A stretch of 53,525 bases of DNA, from assembly GCA_002733125.1 (NCBI GenBank), contig NVUM01000003.1, positions 62,424 to 115,948 on the forward strand. The letters run 5' to 3'. Within the stretch, counting starts at the first letter, position 1; each line of letters opens with the position of its first letter. The translations under genes and the position numbers were made by a program. Source of the stretch: Porticoccus sp. (GTDB taxonomy: Bacteria; Pseudomonadota; Gammaproteobacteria; Pseudomonadales; Porticoccaceae). The notes beneath the pieces were generated by a model. It had not been told where the DNA came from. It did not search any database and worked only from the letters and a program-made list of their open reading frames with translations. Of the stretch, positions 25,369 through 36,460 are shown one piece after another.

Positions 25369-26730
25369 CTATCGACAGACAATAAGCACTTCGGCTGTAT
25401 CACCTGCCTTAAGATGAAGATCTGTACGATTCAGCTTGCTATGAGAAAATTTACCCATGGACCGCAACTCAACTGAGTTAAAGTGCTTTGATGCCATATC
25501 TAGAAGAAATTCTAACTCGACAACTCTGGGGTGCGAACCTTTATCTTTTTCATATGGAGAATACGATAAAAGCAGTACCTTTTGCTTACTAGAAACCTTG
25601 TAAAACAGATCATTAAATGCGCTAACTGCACGCGATTTAATACAAAAATCCGACTGATGCCTATCCTTACGATACAATCCACGACTAAGTTCAGAACGAT
25701 CCCCCAAATTGGTCATTGAAATTTCGGGAAAATCCATTCTGGCTAGGGTTTCAAGGCCGTGATAGAAACGACTGTAATGGTCCCTTGTATAAGGGGGATC
25801 GGCATACACCACCGAAACATCATTTTCTAATGAATCAATTGCTGCTCTGAAGTCAGAACACACTACTTTATGCGAAAAACGGCCAACCTTATTGGTGGCA
25901 TATCGCTCAACCCACTCACTAAAAATAGGGAATACTTCAAGGCTCCTATCCTTATTAAGCTGGGAGAGGAGCCCCTTTTTCGGCTCTCCACTTTTATTTC
26001 TCGGGCGAATCGGCTGCGCAAATTGCTTGCCAACTGTATTAACAATGTCGCTAGCCGTACTCAAAACCGATGCTTTTAATAAATCATGGTATTTTAAATC
26101 AACAAAGTTCAGTCCATTCAAAATGACATCCAACTCAGCTGCTTGCTTGAAGGAGAAAAATACTCCACCAAAATAAGACGTAACCAAAAATTTATGCTTA
26201 TTAGCAGGCCAAATATTCGATGCAGTCTCTAACAAAGGTTTTTTAAACAAAGGGTTTATATCATGTCTTGGAAGGAGTATTTGTGAATACAGAGAACATG
26301 ATTCCAAAAAGTCACATACAGTTTCTAGACTAGATGAGAAGTCACCATGCAATACTCTTCTCTCAATATCAATTATTGGTGCTATCTTTGAAAGGTACTC
26401 TGAACAAAAACTTGCTTCTCTGATTTTTTCTGCAAACTCGTAAACAGGGCTATCATCAAAAGGGTTAAGTAAAGCTGAACAGATAACCCTTGAATATTCT
26501 TGAATATCAACAGATACAACTTTTCGCTCCTTAGAAAAGTGCTGTGCAACCGCCCCTGAACCAGAAAAGAGATCACATATACCTCCACCCTTCGGATCCA
26601 CCTCATCAACAACTGTCTTGATAAAATCAAGAAGCCTAAGCTTACTTCCAAGGTAGTGAAGCGTCCTGAATGGCTTGACTTTAGAAGATACAGGAGTGCC
26701 GTTGATTGGCAACGCATACTGGTTCATCAT
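25369..26730 (-). CDS. Alpha-class (D12-type) DNA adenine methyltransferase of the R-M operon (M1)
   Basis: A 453-residue methyltransferase with motif I near the N-terminus (GGGICDLFSGSGAVAQHFS, about residue 50) and motif IV late (VVYADPPYTRDHYSRFYHGLETL, about residue 310), the alpha-class order with the target-recognition region between. HYLGSKLRLL at residue 29 is the D12-family N-terminal signature. It follows the endonuclease gene by 9 bases. Having two methyltransferases of different classes suggests that each protects one strand of an asymmetric site. Confidence 0.88.
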   Translation of the reverse strand: MMNQYALPINGTPVSSKVKPFRTLHYLGSKLRLLDFIKTVVDEVDPKGGGICDLFSGSGAVAQHFSKERKVVSVDIQEYSRVICSALLNPFDDSPVYEFAEKIREASFCSEYLSKIAPIIDIERRVLHGDFSSSLETVCDFLESCSLYSQILLPRHDINPLFKKPLLETASNIWPANKHKFLVTSYFGGVFFSFKQAAELDVILNGLNFVDLKYHDLLKASVLSTASDIVNTVGKQFAQPIRPRNKSGEPKKGLLSQLNKDRSLEVFPIFSEWVERYATNKVGRFSHKVVCSDFRAAIDSLENDVSVVYADPPYTRDHYSRFYHGLETLARMDFPEISMTNLGDRSELSRGLYRKDRHQSDFCIKSRAVSAFNDLFYKVSSKQKVLLLSYSPYEKDKGSHPRVVELEFLLDMASKHFNSVELRSMGKFSHSKLNRTDLHLKAGDTAEVLIVCR

Positions 26731-26739
26731 CCTATAGAT

Positions 26740-27852
26740 TTAACCTTTATAAGACGAAAAAACAGTTGAAGATAGGATCCCATCGACTTCAGTTGCATCT
26801 ACAACAATTCTTTTCATTCGATCAGTCCTTCCGCTCCATTTCTCTATCATCCACCGCCTCAACTCAGGATAAATAGCGGAAGAAGGCATAAAGATATGGT
26901 ACAAAAATAACCTCGTACTCAATTTAATAAAGATTCCTATAGGTGCCCCCCCGGATGGGTAGGCAAGCCCAGTTGCTGCATCTAACTCAAAGCGATAATT
27001 TTGGCTTTGCACTGACACACTTTGCCTAACTTCAATAGGACCTAAAGAAGAGTCATCTAGTACATTCCTCAACAATATTCTTTGGCTATTGTCTCCTGGA
27101 GTAGCTCCAAAAAAGTCCCTAAAAGTATTGATATCAAAATTAGCTTGTTTCCATCTATCCCCACTTCTAGGGATTTCAGCCAAAAGAACCCTACTGCTTG
27201 TGGACGAAAAACTCCATTCTGAATCCACTTCTCTGTCACTAAAAACGTTGCTTTGAGCAGCATCTTCCTCTTGGTCTTTTTCAGCAATAGGAAAGTGTCT
27301 TGCTAACCCTCTCAGCCTGTTCTGTTTAACCCTTTCAACAACCCGCGCGTCCGAAATTTCCTGTAAGTTGTCCCTAGTTTCATTGAGCCAAGATGACCAA
27401 TAAGATTCTACTTTTTGTGTCTCATCAGCATCTAGACTAACCATTGCAAAACCTTCTCTGTTTTGCCTAAGCCCGCCTAGAGTTAGATTGCCTGAACCAA
27501 CAACCAAGGTGCCTAGACCATCAGAGTTTTTAAAAAAACTTAATTTTGGATGAAACAATGTTGGTTCATTGTGAAAAAAAGCTTTTACATCCAAATAGGG
27601 TCTTCTTTCTCTAATAGCGTTAAGAGCTTCTAGGCTCGCAAGATTTGTTATCTCGTCTATCCCTACAACCAAAGAATACGAGCCCCGCTCTAGTAAAGCA
27701 TCGAACTCCTGATCATTAAAAAGAAGCTTTATGCCACTTGCTGATGCAAATGCAAATGCGCCACATCCGGAGACAGCACTAGAGCACGACTTTATTAGCG
27801 CCTCATGAGTAGAGTACGATTGTGAGAACAAAAGGTCTTGTATATGAAGCAT
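26740..27852 (-). CDS. Phospholipase D-fold restriction endonuclease (NgoFVII/BfiI-like)
   Basis: About 370 residues from ATG 27852, chosen because GAGAG lies 7 bases upstream; a TTG start at 27870 is also open. The N-terminal half has a single PLD active site: FHPKLSFF (His101, Lys103), then VVGSGNLTLGG (Asn122) and a Glu at 133 in LRQNREGF. BfiI and NgoFVII use one such HxK motif, form a dimeric site and need no metal. The C-terminal half has EIPRSGDRWKQANFD and a beta-rich stretch that could be the B3-like DNA-binding domain of this group. First gene of a tight three-gene operon with two methyltransferases. A role in phage defence is inferred. Confidence 0.8.
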   Translation of the reverse strand: MLHIQDLLFSQSYSTHEALIKSCSSAVSGCGAFAFASASGIKLLFNDQEFDALLERGSYSLVVGIDEITNLASLEALNAIRERRPYLDVKAFFHNEPTLFHPKLSFFKNSDGLGTLVVGSGNLTLGGLRQNREGFAMVSLDADETQKVESYWSSWLNETRDNLQEISDARVVERVKQNRLRGLARHFPIAEKDQEEDAAQSNVFSDREVDSEWSFSSTSSRVLLAEIPRSGDRWKQANFDINTFRDFFGATPGDNSQRILLRNVLDDSSLGPIEVRQSVSVQSQNYRFELDAATGLAYPSGGAPIGIFIKLSTRLFLYHIFMPSSAIYPELRRWMIEKWSGRTDRMKRIVVDATEVDGILSSTVFSSYKG

Positions 27853-28170
27853 AAGCGTACTCTCAAGCAATTAACCTAACTTTTCTAGCTGGCGGCACAT
27901 TATGCACTCTGTCTTATTAAGTCCTAGAGCTAGTTAGTTGAACCCCTTAAGCGGAGAAAAAAGGGGGCTGCTTAGCTTACCAAGTACATCTCACACAAAC
28001 CAAGCACACCAAATTATCAATGCCTTAAAACCCCATGATTATATGGTCCCCGGAATTTTGTATCACGGCACTTTTTTATTCCGTCTACATATACGTCTAC
28101 TTTACACAGAAAAAGATGTTTTTTGATGAGTTCCCAAGTAACAGAATTCTAACTAACTTATTGATTTTTA
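27853..28170. other. AT-rich gap upstream of the R-M operon
   Basis: Contains the presumed R-M operon promoter. Two overlapping plus-strand frames (27938-28126 and 28035-28283) show no family features, and the second runs through the tRNA fragment, so neither is called. No controller-protein gene is seen. Confidence 0.35.
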
Positions 28171-28214
28171 TGGTGCCAAGAGCCGGAGTCGAACCGGCAC
28201 GACCATTTCCAGTC
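28171..28214 (-). other. 3' fragment of a long-variable-arm tRNA gene (likely att remnant)
   Basis: On the minus strand the sequence reads as a variable-arm hairpin, a T arm (GCCGG TTCGACT CCGGC), the 3' acceptor strand and discriminator A, ending in CCA, as in tRNA-Leu. The D arm, anticodon arm and 5' acceptor are missing. Such 3' pieces are typically left when an element integrates into a tRNA gene. It sits between the R-M operon and the core tRNA-Pro. Confidence 0.65.
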
Positions 28215-28288
28215 GAAGAGTTTTTAGTTCTACCAAAACCTTATTCTATGCTAAAAAATGGACTTAATGTGGACTTAAACTGAGAAAT

Positions 28289-28318
28289 AAAAAGGCCCGC
28301 TGCGCAGCGGGCCTTTTT
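28289..28318. terminator. Bidirectional terminator between accessory block and tRNA-Pro
   Basis: A perfect 30-base palindrome with a GGCCCGCTGC core and A/T runs at both ends, able to stop transcription from either side. It lies 26 bases beyond the tRNA-Pro 3' end. Confidence 0.85.
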
Positions 28319-28343
28319 AACTTATTGATTTTTAATAAATATT

Positions 28344-28420
28344 TGGTCGGGACGACAGGATTTGAACCTGTGACCACTACACCCCCAGTGTAGTGCGCTA
28401 CCAGACTGCGCTACGCCCCG
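28344..28420 (-). tRNA. tRNA-Pro (GGG)
   Basis: A 77-base cloverleaf with acceptor CGGGGCG/CGTCCCG, discriminator A and encoded CCA. Anticodon stem CTACA/TGTAG with loop CTGGGGG gives anticodon GGG. T loop TTCAAAT. Confidence 0.95.
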
Positions 28421-28426
28421 AATAGA

Positions 28427-28462
28427 AGGCGCACATAATACCGGATGCACCCCACAATTCAA
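28427..28462 (-). promoter_or_regulatory. Promoter of tRNA-Pro
   Basis: Minus strand: TTGAAT (28462-28457), 16-base spacer, TATTAT (28440-28435), then GT and GCGCCT (28432-28427). The same GC-rich hexamer follows the -10 of the other tRNA promoters here. Confidence 0.7.
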
Positions 28463-28470
28463 GAATAAAA

Positions 28471-28827
28471 TCAGCCCTTCAGTACCTGCAACAGGTCTTC
28501 CAGCTCGCCGACCGTCTGGTCGATCAGCTGCCTGACCTGCGTGGCCTCTTCCTTGGCATCCTCACCGGTCATGCGCTGACGGGCACCACCAATGGTAAAA
28601 CCCTGCTCATAGAGCAATGAACGAATCTGCCGGATCAGGATGACATCCTGGCGCTGATAGTAGCGGCGATTACCACGGCGTTTTACCGGGCTGAGAGTGG
28701 GAAACTCCTGCTCCCAGTAGCGAAGCACATGGGGTTTGACATCGCAGAGTTCACTGACTTCACCGATGGTGAAGTAACGCTTGCCGGGAATGGCCGGCAA
28801 CTGATCGTTATTGCTCGGTTCCAGCAT
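28471..28827 (-). CDS. MerR-family regulator encoded after ihfA
   Basis: A 118-residue protein with an N-terminal MerR winged helix: [47 protein letters not shown] (about residues 16-62), followed by a helical dimerisation stretch. It lacks a metal- or drug-binding tail. It overlaps the end of ihfA by 20 bases, an arrangement common in gammaproteobacteria. Target unknown. Confidence 0.9.
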   Translation of the reverse strand: MLEPSNNDQLPAIPGKRYFTIGEVSELCDVKPHVLRYWEQEFPTLSPVKRRGNRRYYQRQDVILIRQIRSLLYEQGFTIGGARQRMTGEDAKEEATQVRQLIDQTVGELEDLLQVLKG

Positions 28828-29110
28828 AGCTTTCTACTCTCGCTTTAAGTTTTTGTCCGGGTTTGAACGTCACTACTCGTCTGGCAGAAATGGGGATCTC
28901 TTCACCGGTTTTTGGATTGCGACCGGGGCGGGTTTTTTTGTCGCGCAGTTCAAAGTTACCAAAACCTGATAATTTGACCTGTTCGTTTTTCTCAAGGGCG
29001 GTGCGGATCTCTTCAAAAAATGATTCGACGATTTCCTTGGCCTCGCGTTTGTTCAAACCCAGGTCTTCGAAAAGCATTTCTGCAAGGTCGGCTTTGGTAA
29101 GTGCTGACAT
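28808..29110 (-). CDS. ihfA: Integration host factor alpha subunit
   Basis: A 100-residue DNA-bending protein of the HU/IHF family: [26 protein letters not shown], then VKLSGFGNF and [22 protein letters not shown], the minor-groove-inserting arm with its Pro. It heterodimerises with IhfB. It lies 7 bases after pheT, the classical pheST-ihfA order, and IHF is needed by sigma-54 promoters such as the candidate at 48.2 kb. Confidence 0.96.
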   Translation of the reverse strand: MSALTKADLAEMLFEDLGLNKREAKEIVESFFEEIRTALEKNEQVKLSGFGNFELRDKKTRPGRNPKTGEEIPISARRVVTFKPGQKLKARVESYAGTEQ

Positions 29111-29117
29111 AACTCGC

Positions 29118-31499
29118 TTAACCCCTGAGACTCGCTGAATGTTGTTCTTTTATGGTGCTGACCACCCGGTCGACAGCCGCTGTGATTTCTTCTTCGGTAA
29201 GAGTGCGCGAACTCTCTCTAAAGGTCAAGCCAACCGCGATACTTTTTCTATTGATTTCAACACCTTTCCCTTGGTAGACGTCAAATATCTTTAAGTCAAC
29301 GAGGTAATGGCCCGCCGCCTCTCGAATGGTTTCACAGAGCGTGCTGGCGGAAAGGTCCCGATCCACAATCACCGCCAGGTCGCGGCGGACTTCCGGGAAC
29401 CGGCTGACACCCCGAAAAGCGGGCAGCTCACCCTCGACCACAGCACCCAGGGCAAGCTCAAAGACATACACCGGCTGGGATATATCCAGCAGCTTCTGAA
29501 CACGCGGGTGCAGCAGACCAATATAACCCACCGGCTTACCGTTTCGCTCAATGGCGGCACATTGACCGGGGTGCAGCGCGGGATGTGCAGCAGGCACAAA
29601 GTGATACTGATCAAACACATGGTTCTGCTTGAGGAGCGCTTCCACATCGGACTTGATATCAAAAAAATCCACCAGATCACGCGGGTTTGACCAGCGTTCC
29701 GGCAAACGAGTACCGGTGACGGCACCGGCAATCATGGGCTCCTGCTTCACGCCACCCTCCTCGGGCATGAAGCTCAACCCGGACTCAAAAATCCTGACAC
29801 GGGATTGCTGGCGATTGAGGTTGCGGCGTATCGCCGGCAGCAGGCCGGACCAGAGCGTGGCTCTCATCACCGACATATCACTGGCGATGGGATTGGCCAG
29901 TGCGACACCCTCTATCTCTGGCAGCAGGAGTTTCTGGACATCGGGATCGACAAAACAGTAGGTAATGGCTTCGCGGTAACCCCGGGCAACCAACTGCTGT
30001 CGCAACAATGACAGGCCGGTGCGGGTTTCGCGACATACTTCAATCGGCAAACTGGCGCTGATCGTGGCGGTCGGCAAGCGGTTATAGCCGTAGATGCGGG
30101 CCACTTCCTCGATCAGGTCCACTTCAATCGCAATATCGAAGCGCCAGCTGGGAACCCTGCAGCGCCAGCCGTCTTCATCCTCGGCAAGAATTTCCAGACC
30201 GAGACGCTGCAACATGCCGCTAACCAGCCCGGCATCCAGTGACAGACTCAACTGCTGTTGCAGTTTGCGCCGGGTCAGCCTCACCTCTGCAGATCGGGGC
30301 AAATGTGCTGCCGACTCGGCTACAGTTACCGGGCCGGCCTGCCCTCCGACGATGTCCAGCAACAGTGCGGTGGCACGCTCAATGGCGAGAGACTGCAATT
30401 GCCAGTCAACACCGCGCTCGAAGCGGTGGGATGAATCCGTATGGAGCCCGTAATTGCGTGGGCGACCGGCAATCGCCAGCGGATCAAAATAGGCACTTTC
30501 AAGAAAAATATCCCGGGTATCCGCCGTGACGGCAGACAGTTTGCCACCCATGATACCGGCGATAGCCAACGGTTTTTGGTGATCGGCAATGACCAGTGTG
30601 TCCTCGTTCAATGTGGCCTTGGAACCGTCCAGCAACTCGAGTGACTCACCCTGCTCTGCCATGCGCACCCGAATACCGCCGTCCAGCGTGGCGAGATCAA
30701 AGGCGTGCATCGGTTGACCCAGCTCGAGCATCACATAATTGGTCACATCGACCACCGGGTCGATACTGCGAATACCGCTGCGGCGTAGTTTTTCCTGCAA
30801 CCACAGGGGAGATGGCGCAGCCAGATTGACATCGCGAATCACCCGACCCGCATAATGGGGGCAGGCAGCGGGGGCATCCAATACAACAGGCAAATGATCG
30901 TCGACCGTGGCCGATACCGGATCAAGGGAAGGCCCGGTTACCGCAACCGTATTTAATACACCCACCTCGCGGGCCAGGCCCCGAATACTCAGACAATCGC
31001 CGCGATTGGGGGTTAAGTCGACTTCAATCAATTGGTCATTCAGACTCAGATAGTCGCGCAGATCCGCACCCGTTGATGCATCGGAGGGGAGCTCCCACAA
31101 TCCAGAGCCATCACCACCCAGACCAATTTCATCCTGACCGCAGAGCATTCCGAAGGACTCCACGTCCCGCAGTTTGGCTTTACGTATTCTCATATCGCCG
31201 GGCAACGTCGCGCCCACCGTTGCGAAAGGCACTTTCAGACCCTGGCGGGCATTGGGTGCACCACAAACCACCTGAACCGTTTCCCCGGCGGCACCGATCA
31301 CCTGACAGACTCGCAATTTATCGGCATTGGGGTGTGGGGCCACGGCGCTAATTTCACCAATCACCACGCCATCGAACACCGGGGCCACGGCGTCAACCGC
31401 ATCCACTTCGAGACCCGCCATGGTCAGCTGAGCAACCAACTCTGCCGTGTCAATATTCGGACTAACCCACTCACGCAACCAGGATTCACTGAATTTCAT
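29118..31499 (-). CDS. pheT: Phenylalanine--tRNA ligase beta subunit
   Basis: The 793-residue beta chain of the alpha2-beta2 synthetase, cytoplasmic. [17 protein letters not shown] starts the protein; a tRNA-binding OB domain ([24 protein letters not shown]) is at about 44-75, then the B3/B4 editing and B5 domains ([23 protein letters not shown]) and a C-terminal anticodon-binding ferredoxin-fold domain ([15 protein letters not shown] to near the end). Length matches E. coli PheT (795). Lies 51 bases after pheS. Confidence 0.97.
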   Translation of the reverse strand: MKFSESWLREWVSPNIDTAELVAQLTMAGLEVDAVDAVAPVFDGVVIGEISAVAPHPNADKLRVCQVIGAAGETVQVVCGAPNARQGLKVPFATVGATLPGDMRIRKAKLRDVESFGMLCGQDEIGLGGDGSGLWELPSDASTGADLRDYLSLNDQLIEVDLTPNRGDCLSIRGLAREVGVLNTVAVTGPSLDPVSATVDDHLPVVLDAPAACPHYAGRVIRDVNLAAPSPLWLQEKLRRSGIRSIDPVVDVTNYVMLELGQPMHAFDLATLDGGIRVRMAEQGESLELLDGSKATLNEDTLVIADHQKPLAIAGIMGGKLSAVTADTRDIFLESAYFDPLAIAGRPRNYGLHTDSSHRFERGVDWQLQSLAIERATALLLDIVGGQAGPVTVAESAAHLPRSAEVRLTRRKLQQQLSLSLDAGLVSGMLQRLGLEILAEDEDGWRCRVPSWRFDIAIEVDLIEEVARIYGYNRLPTATISASLPIEVCRETRTGLSLLRQQLVARGYREAITYCFVDPDVQKLLLPEIEGVALANPIASDMSVMRATLWSGLLPAIRRNLNRQQSRVRIFESGLSFMPEEGGVKQEPMIAGAVTGTRLPERWSNPRDLVDFFDIKSDVEALLKQNHVFDQYHFVPAAHPALHPGQCAAIERNGKPVGYIGLLHPRVQKLLDISQPVYVFELALGAVVEGELPAFRGVSRFPEVRRDLAVIVDRDLSASTLCETIREAAGHYLVDLKIFDVYQGKGVEINRKSIAVGLTFRESSRTLTEEEITAAVDRVVSTIKEQHSASLRG

Positions 31500-31550
31500 C
31501 GCTCACCAAATCAAATTATCTACTTTAGACAAATAACATATCTACTTGTT

Positions 31551-32591
<1,041 letters not shown>

Positions 32592-32601
32592 TCAAAAACA
32601 A

Positions 32602-32633
32602 AAAAGGGAAAGAGCTGCGGCCCTTTCCCTTTT
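32602..32633 (-). terminator. Attenuator-like terminator between rplT and pheS
   Basis: Minus strand: an 11-pair stem AAAAGGGAAAG/CTTTCCCTTTT with a 10-base loop followed by six T, ahead of pheS. A second 7-pair hairpin TGCCGGG/CCCGGCA lies 18 bases upstream (32651-32669). E. coli pheST is controlled by attenuation at this point. Confidence 0.7.
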
Positions 32634-32677
32634 CAATCTGCATTATTTGATGCCGGGAAAACCCCGGCACAAATATA

Positions 32678-33034
32678 TCAAGCCAGGGCAGCCTTCGCCT
32701 GTTCTGCGACAGCGGCAAATGCCGCTTTATCGTGAACAGCAAGGTCAGCCAACACACGGCGATCCAGCTCAATATTGGCTTTCTTCAGTCCCGCGATCAG
32801 GCGGCTATAGCTGATGCCCTCAGCGCGTGATTGCGCATTGATCCGGGTAATCCACAGGGCGCGGAAGGTACGCTTTTTGACACGGCGGTCACGGTAGGCG
32901 TACTGACCCGCTTTGGTGACAGCCTGTTTGGCAACGCGGAATATACGACTGCGAGCACCGTAGTAGCCCTTTGCAGCCTTCAGAATTTTCTTGTGGCGAC
33001 GGTGTGCGACAACACCTCTTTTTACACGTGACAT
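32678..33034 (-). CDS. rplT: Large ribosomal subunit protein bL20
   Basis: A 118-residue highly basic ribosomal protein, same length as in E. coli: [39 protein letters not shown]. It binds 23S rRNA early in 50S assembly and in E. coli also represses rpmI-rplT translation. It follows rpmI by 28 bases. Confidence 0.98.
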   Translation of the reverse strand: MSRVKRGVVAHRRHKKILKAAKGYYGARSRIFRVAKQAVTKAGQYAYRDRRVKKRTFRALWITRINAQSRAEGISYSRLIAGLKKANIELDRRVLADLAVHDKAAFAAVAEQAKAALA

Positions 33035-33062
33035 ATCAATATCCTCTCAAATAATCGGTTAA

Positions 33063-33254
33063 TCAGGAGCGCAACATACGATCGACCAGGGGCGAATCAG
33101 AACCATTCATGGTGCTGGTGCCACGCAGGTGACGCTTACGCTTCTGCGACATTTTTGTGAGGATGTGACTTCTGTTGGCGTGTTTGTGCTTGTAGCCAGC
33201 GCCGGTTTTCTTGAAGCGCTTGGCCGCACCGCTATGTACTTTTGCTTTTGGCAT
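33063..33254 (-). CDS. rpmI: Large ribosomal subunit protein bL35
   Basis: A 63-residue basic protein, [34 protein letters not shown], the standard bL35 sequence. It lies between infC and rplT in the conserved translation operon. The 122-base infC-rpmI gap is where E. coli has the bL20-binding regulatory structure. Confidence 0.98.
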   Translation of the reverse strand: MPKAKVHSGAAKRFKKTGAGYKHKHANRSHILTKMSQKRKRHLRGTSTMNGSDSPLVDRMLRS

Positions 33255-33376
33255 TTTGTGTCTCCGTTTATAGACGGGTTAAATAATGAAGAAGTCACTC
33301 CCGGACAGTCTGCCAGGGGCTGCGCGCGGGTAATGCCCGGTGAATCCTGATGTGGCCGGAGGCCAGAGGGGTCGGG

Positions 33377-33922
33377 TTACTTCTTCCTGCTTTTGGGGGC
33401 GATCACCATAGTGAGTTGCCGCCCTTCCATTTTGGGGAATTGCTCGACAGAACCCAGTTCCTCCAGGTCCAGCTCAATACGCTTGAGCATTTCCATACCG
33501 AGTTCCTGGTGAGCCATCTCGCGGCCGCGAAACCGGAGGGTTACTTTGGCCTTGTCCCCATTTTCGAGAAACCGGATCAGGTTACGTAACTTGATCTGGT
33601 AGTCTCCGATGTCCGTTCCCGGACGAAACTTCATTTCCTTGACCTGAGTCTGCTTCTGCTTCTTGCGTTGTGCAGCCTGCTGCTTTTTCACTTCAAACAG
33701 CTTCTTGCCGTAGTCCATGACCTTGCAGACTGGCGGCTCGGCATCCGGGGCAATTTCCACCAGATCCAGACCGGCAGCCAGGGCTGCACTCAGGGCATCT
33801 TCAATGCTGACAATGCCAGCCTGTTCGCCATCGGCGTTCACCAATCGAACCTCGGGGACGTCGATCTCTTCATTCATTCGAGACCGTTTTGCTGCCCCCT
33901 TGCCATAATTTTTCTTGATAAT
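33377..33922 (-). CDS. infC: Translation initiation factor IF-3 (ATT start)
   Basis: IF-3 binds the 30S subunit, checks the start codon and blocks 50S joining. The first ATG (33877) gives 166 residues from [12 protein letters not shown], but the frame is open 15 codons further upstream to ATT at 33922, preceded by GGAG at a 5-base spacing. That gives 181 residues, matching E. coli (180), which also uses ATT so that IF-3 can repress its own translation. Core segments [24 protein letters not shown] and [23 protein letters not shown] are intact. Confidence 0.93.
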   Translation of the reverse strand: MIKKNYGKGAAKRSRMNEEIDVPEVRLVNADGEQAGIVSIEDALSAALAAGLDLVEIAPDAEPPVCKVMDYGKKLFEVKKQQAAQRKKQKQTQVKEMKFRPGTDIGDYQIKLRNLIRFLENGDKAKVTLRFRGREMAHQELGMEMLKRIELDLEELGSVEQFPKMEGRQLTMVIAPKSRKK

Positions 33923-33942
33923 TTAATCTCCGACTATTGTCT

Positions 33943-35859
33943 TTAAATAACGCGACCGCGGCGCTGTACGTCTTGTGCGAGAAGTTCGGCAAAGTCTGAA
34001 ACCTGCATGATGCCCAGATCTTCACCGCCTCGCGTGCGCACTGCCACGGTCTGCGTTTCTACTTCCCTATCTCCGATTACCAACAGGTAGGGAATCTTCT
34101 GAATTGTGTGCTCGCGGATTTTAAAGCCGATCTTTTCGTTTCTCAAGTCATTTTCCACCCGGAAGCCCTTGTTTTTCAAGGTATCAGCCACCTGATGGAC
34201 ATAATCTGCCTGCGCATCGGTAATATTCATCACCACCGCTTGCTGGGGTGCGAGCCAAACCGGGAAAGCCCCCTCAAAATGTTCGATCAGAATACCGATA
34301 AATCGCTCGAAAGAACCGAGGATAGCGCGGTGCAGCATCACCGGCACCTGGCGGGAGCCGTCTTCGGCCACATACTGGGCATCCAGCCGTCCCGGCATGG
34401 AGAAATCCACCTGAATCGTACCGCACTGCCAGACCCGTTCGAGGCAGTCTTTCAGAGAGAACTCGATTTTTGGACCGTAGAAAGCACCCTCTCCCGGCAA
34501 CAACTCATAATCCAGCCCTTTTGCAGACAGCGCATCCGCCAGCGCCTGCTCCGCTTTATCCCAGACGGCATCACTGCCGACCCGTTGCTCGGGGCGGGTG
34601 GAGAGCCGGATGATCACGTCCTCAAACCCGAAATCCCGATAGATCTGAAACAGCAGATCCACAAAGGTTGAGACTTCGTCCTGAATTTGCGCTTCGGCAC
34701 AGAAAATATGCGCATCGTCCTGGACAAAGCCCCGCACACGCATCAGGCCCTGCAAGGTACCGGAAGCCTCGTTACGGTGGCAGGAACCGAATTCCGCCAA
34801 GCGCAGTGGCAGGTCGCGATAGCTTTTCAGTCCCTGATTGAAGACCTGGATATGGCAGGGGCAGTTCATCGGCTTTACCGCGTAATCTCGCGATTCGGAT
34901 TCCACGGTAAACATGTGTTCCCGGAAAATATCCCAGTGGCCGGACCGCTCCCAAAGGGATCGATCCACCACCTGGGGCGTTTTGATTTCCCGATAGCCAT
35001 TGCTACGCTGCACATCGCGCATGTAGCTCTCAATCTGGGTATAAATACTCCAACCCTTCGGATGCCAGAACACCATCCCCGGGGCTTCTTCCTGCATATG
35101 GAACAGGTCGAATTTCTTGGCCAGCTTACGGTGATCCCGCTTTTCCGCCTCTTCCAGCCTGAACAGGTAGGCATTCAATTCTTTCTTGCTCGACCAGGCC
35201 GTGCCATAGATGCGCTGCAGCATTTCATTATTGGAGTCACCCCGCCAGTAGGCCCCAGCCACTTTCATCAACTTGAAGTGTTTGAGCTTTCCCGTTGAGG
35301 GCACGTGCGGCCCGCGGCAGAGGTCTTCAAAATCTCCCTGTCTATAGAGGGAGAGCGTCTGGTCCGGCGGAATACTTTCAATGATTTCCGCCTTGTAGGC
35401 TTCACCGATGCCGCGGAAATAGGCCACAGCCTCGTCGCGGGACAATTCACGGCGCACCACCGTTGTATCCGCCTGGGCAAGCTCACCCATTTTTCGCTCG
35501 ATGGCATCGAGATCTTCCGGGGTAAACGGCCGCTCATAGGCAAAGTCATAATAGAAGCCGTTATCAATCACCGGGCCAATAGTGACCTGCGCACCCGGAA
35601 ACAACTGTTTTACCGCCTGGGCAAGCAGGTGGGCTGTGGAGTGACGAATCACCTCCAAACCCTCGTCGGACCTTTCGGTGATAATGGCCAACTCGGCATC
35701 TGAGTCAATCAGATAAGAAGTATCAACCAGTTCGCCGCCGACTTTGCCAGCCAACGCAGCTTTTGCCAGTCCAGGGCCAATATCAGCGGCCACGTCATAA
35801 ATAGTCACAGGGTTCGGGTAATCGCGTTGACTGCCGTCAGGGAGGGTTACTACGGGCAT
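33943..35859 (-). CDS. thrS: Threonine--tRNA ligase
   Basis: A 638-residue class II synthetase starting [14 protein letters not shown] at 35859, with AAGGAT seven bases upstream; the longer frame to 35901 is not used. Domains are TGS (1-60), the editing domain with [16 protein letters not shown] (HxxxH zinc-like pair), the catalytic core with motif 2 [30 protein letters not shown] and motif 3 [18 protein letters not shown], and the anticodon-binding C-terminus. First gene of the infC-rpmI-rplT-pheST-ihfA block; only 20 bases separate it from infC. Confidence 0.97.
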   Translation of the reverse strand: MPVVTLPDGSQRDYPNPVTIYDVAADIGPGLAKAALAGKVGGELVDTSYLIDSDAELAIITERSDEGLEVIRHSTAHLLAQAVKQLFPGAQVTIGPVIDNGFYYDFAYERPFTPEDLDAIERKMGELAQADTTVVRRELSRDEAVAYFRGIGEAYKAEIIESIPPDQTLSLYRQGDFEDLCRGPHVPSTGKLKHFKLMKVAGAYWRGDSNNEMLQRIYGTAWSSKKELNAYLFRLEEAEKRDHRKLAKKFDLFHMQEEAPGMVFWHPKGWSIYTQIESYMRDVQRSNGYREIKTPQVVDRSLWERSGHWDIFREHMFTVESESRDYAVKPMNCPCHIQVFNQGLKSYRDLPLRLAEFGSCHRNEASGTLQGLMRVRGFVQDDAHIFCAEAQIQDEVSTFVDLLFQIYRDFGFEDVIIRLSTRPEQRVGSDAVWDKAEQALADALSAKGLDYELLPGEGAFYGPKIEFSLKDCLERVWQCGTIQVDFSMPGRLDAQYVAEDGSRQVPVMLHRAILGSFERFIGILIEHFEGAFPVWLAPQQAVVMNITDAQADYVHQVADTLKNKGFRVENDLRNEKIGFKIREHTIQKIPYLLVIGDREVETQTVAVRTRGGEDLGIMQVSDFAELLAQDVQRRGRVI

Positions 35860-36023
35860 GTTCAGATCCTTTCCAGTGGTGGCCCCTACCAAAGGCCACA
35901 TGGTTTATGCTGCATGGGCAGCGCCAATTCGTGAGCCGGCCATTTTACCGGCTTGACCTGCATAAGCAAGCCGCCTTCAACAGTGGAAAAAGCGTTATAA
36001 CGCTTGCCAGAGCCCCATAAAGC

Positions 36024-36060
36024 TTGTCAGAAGAGATGCTCGCTGGTAAATTACGCGCCT
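36024..36060 (+). promoter_or_regulatory. Promoter of tRNA-Val (GAC)
   Basis: TTGTCA (36024-36029), 17-base spacer, TAAATT (36047-36052), then GCGCCT at 36055-36060. Positioned about 20 bases before the tRNA. Confidence 0.75.
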
Positions 36061-36081
36061 TCCTGATCACAGCAAGTCAGC

Positions 36082-36158
36082 AGGCACGTAGCTCAGTTGG
36101 TTAGAGCACCACCTTGACATGGTGGGGGTCGGTGGTTCGAATCCACTCGTGCCTACCA
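36082..36158 (+). tRNA. tRNA-Val (GAC)
   Basis: A 77-base cloverleaf with acceptor AGGCACG/CGTGCCT, discriminator A and encoded CCA. Anticodon stem CCACC/GGTGG with loop TTGACAT gives anticodon GAC. It differs in anticodon from the tRNA-Val (TAC) at 9.4 kb. Confidence 0.96.
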
Positions 36159-36163
36159 AATAG

Positions 36164-36193
36164 AAAGCCCATCGACACCGGTGGGCTTTTTTT
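36164..36193 (+). terminator. Terminator after tRNA-Val
   Basis: An 11-pair stem (AAAGCCCA/TGGGCTTT plus inner pairs) with a short ACAC loop and a run of T, starting 6 bases past the tRNA. Confidence 0.85.
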
Positions 36194-36258
36194 ATTTGCC
36201 TGCAAAAAGAAAATAAAAAATATAAATCTTTATTATCAAATAGATAAAATATTTACTT

Positions 36259-36278
36259 AATGTTAATTATTTAACATT
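36259..36278. promoter_or_regulatory. Palindrome upstream of a secreted protein gene
   Basis: AATGTTAATTATTTAACATT: 8-base arms around TTAT, in an AT-rich stretch about 180 bases before the secreted protein gene. A second perfect palindrome, TAACATGTTA (36385-36394), shares the TTAACAT/ATGTTAA core. Possible operator pair; no regulator is known. Confidence 0.4.
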
Positions 36279-36460
36279 TAATGTCCACCACCACACCCAC
36301 CAACCAGCTGGGGAGCCCGGATCCCAGACAGCGCCATTTATCAACAAAACGCCCACACTCGCATACAGACCTGATCCAGTGCGTTAACATGTTAGTGTGT
36401 TTAGCAACTGAGCCCCCAAACACCGGGGAGCCCATCAACTTGATAAAAGGCTTGGTCATT

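Noticed and set aside
28035..28283. 82-codon frame crossing the tRNA 3' fragment
   Set aside because: It reads through tRNA sequence and has no ribosome-binding site or conserved motif.
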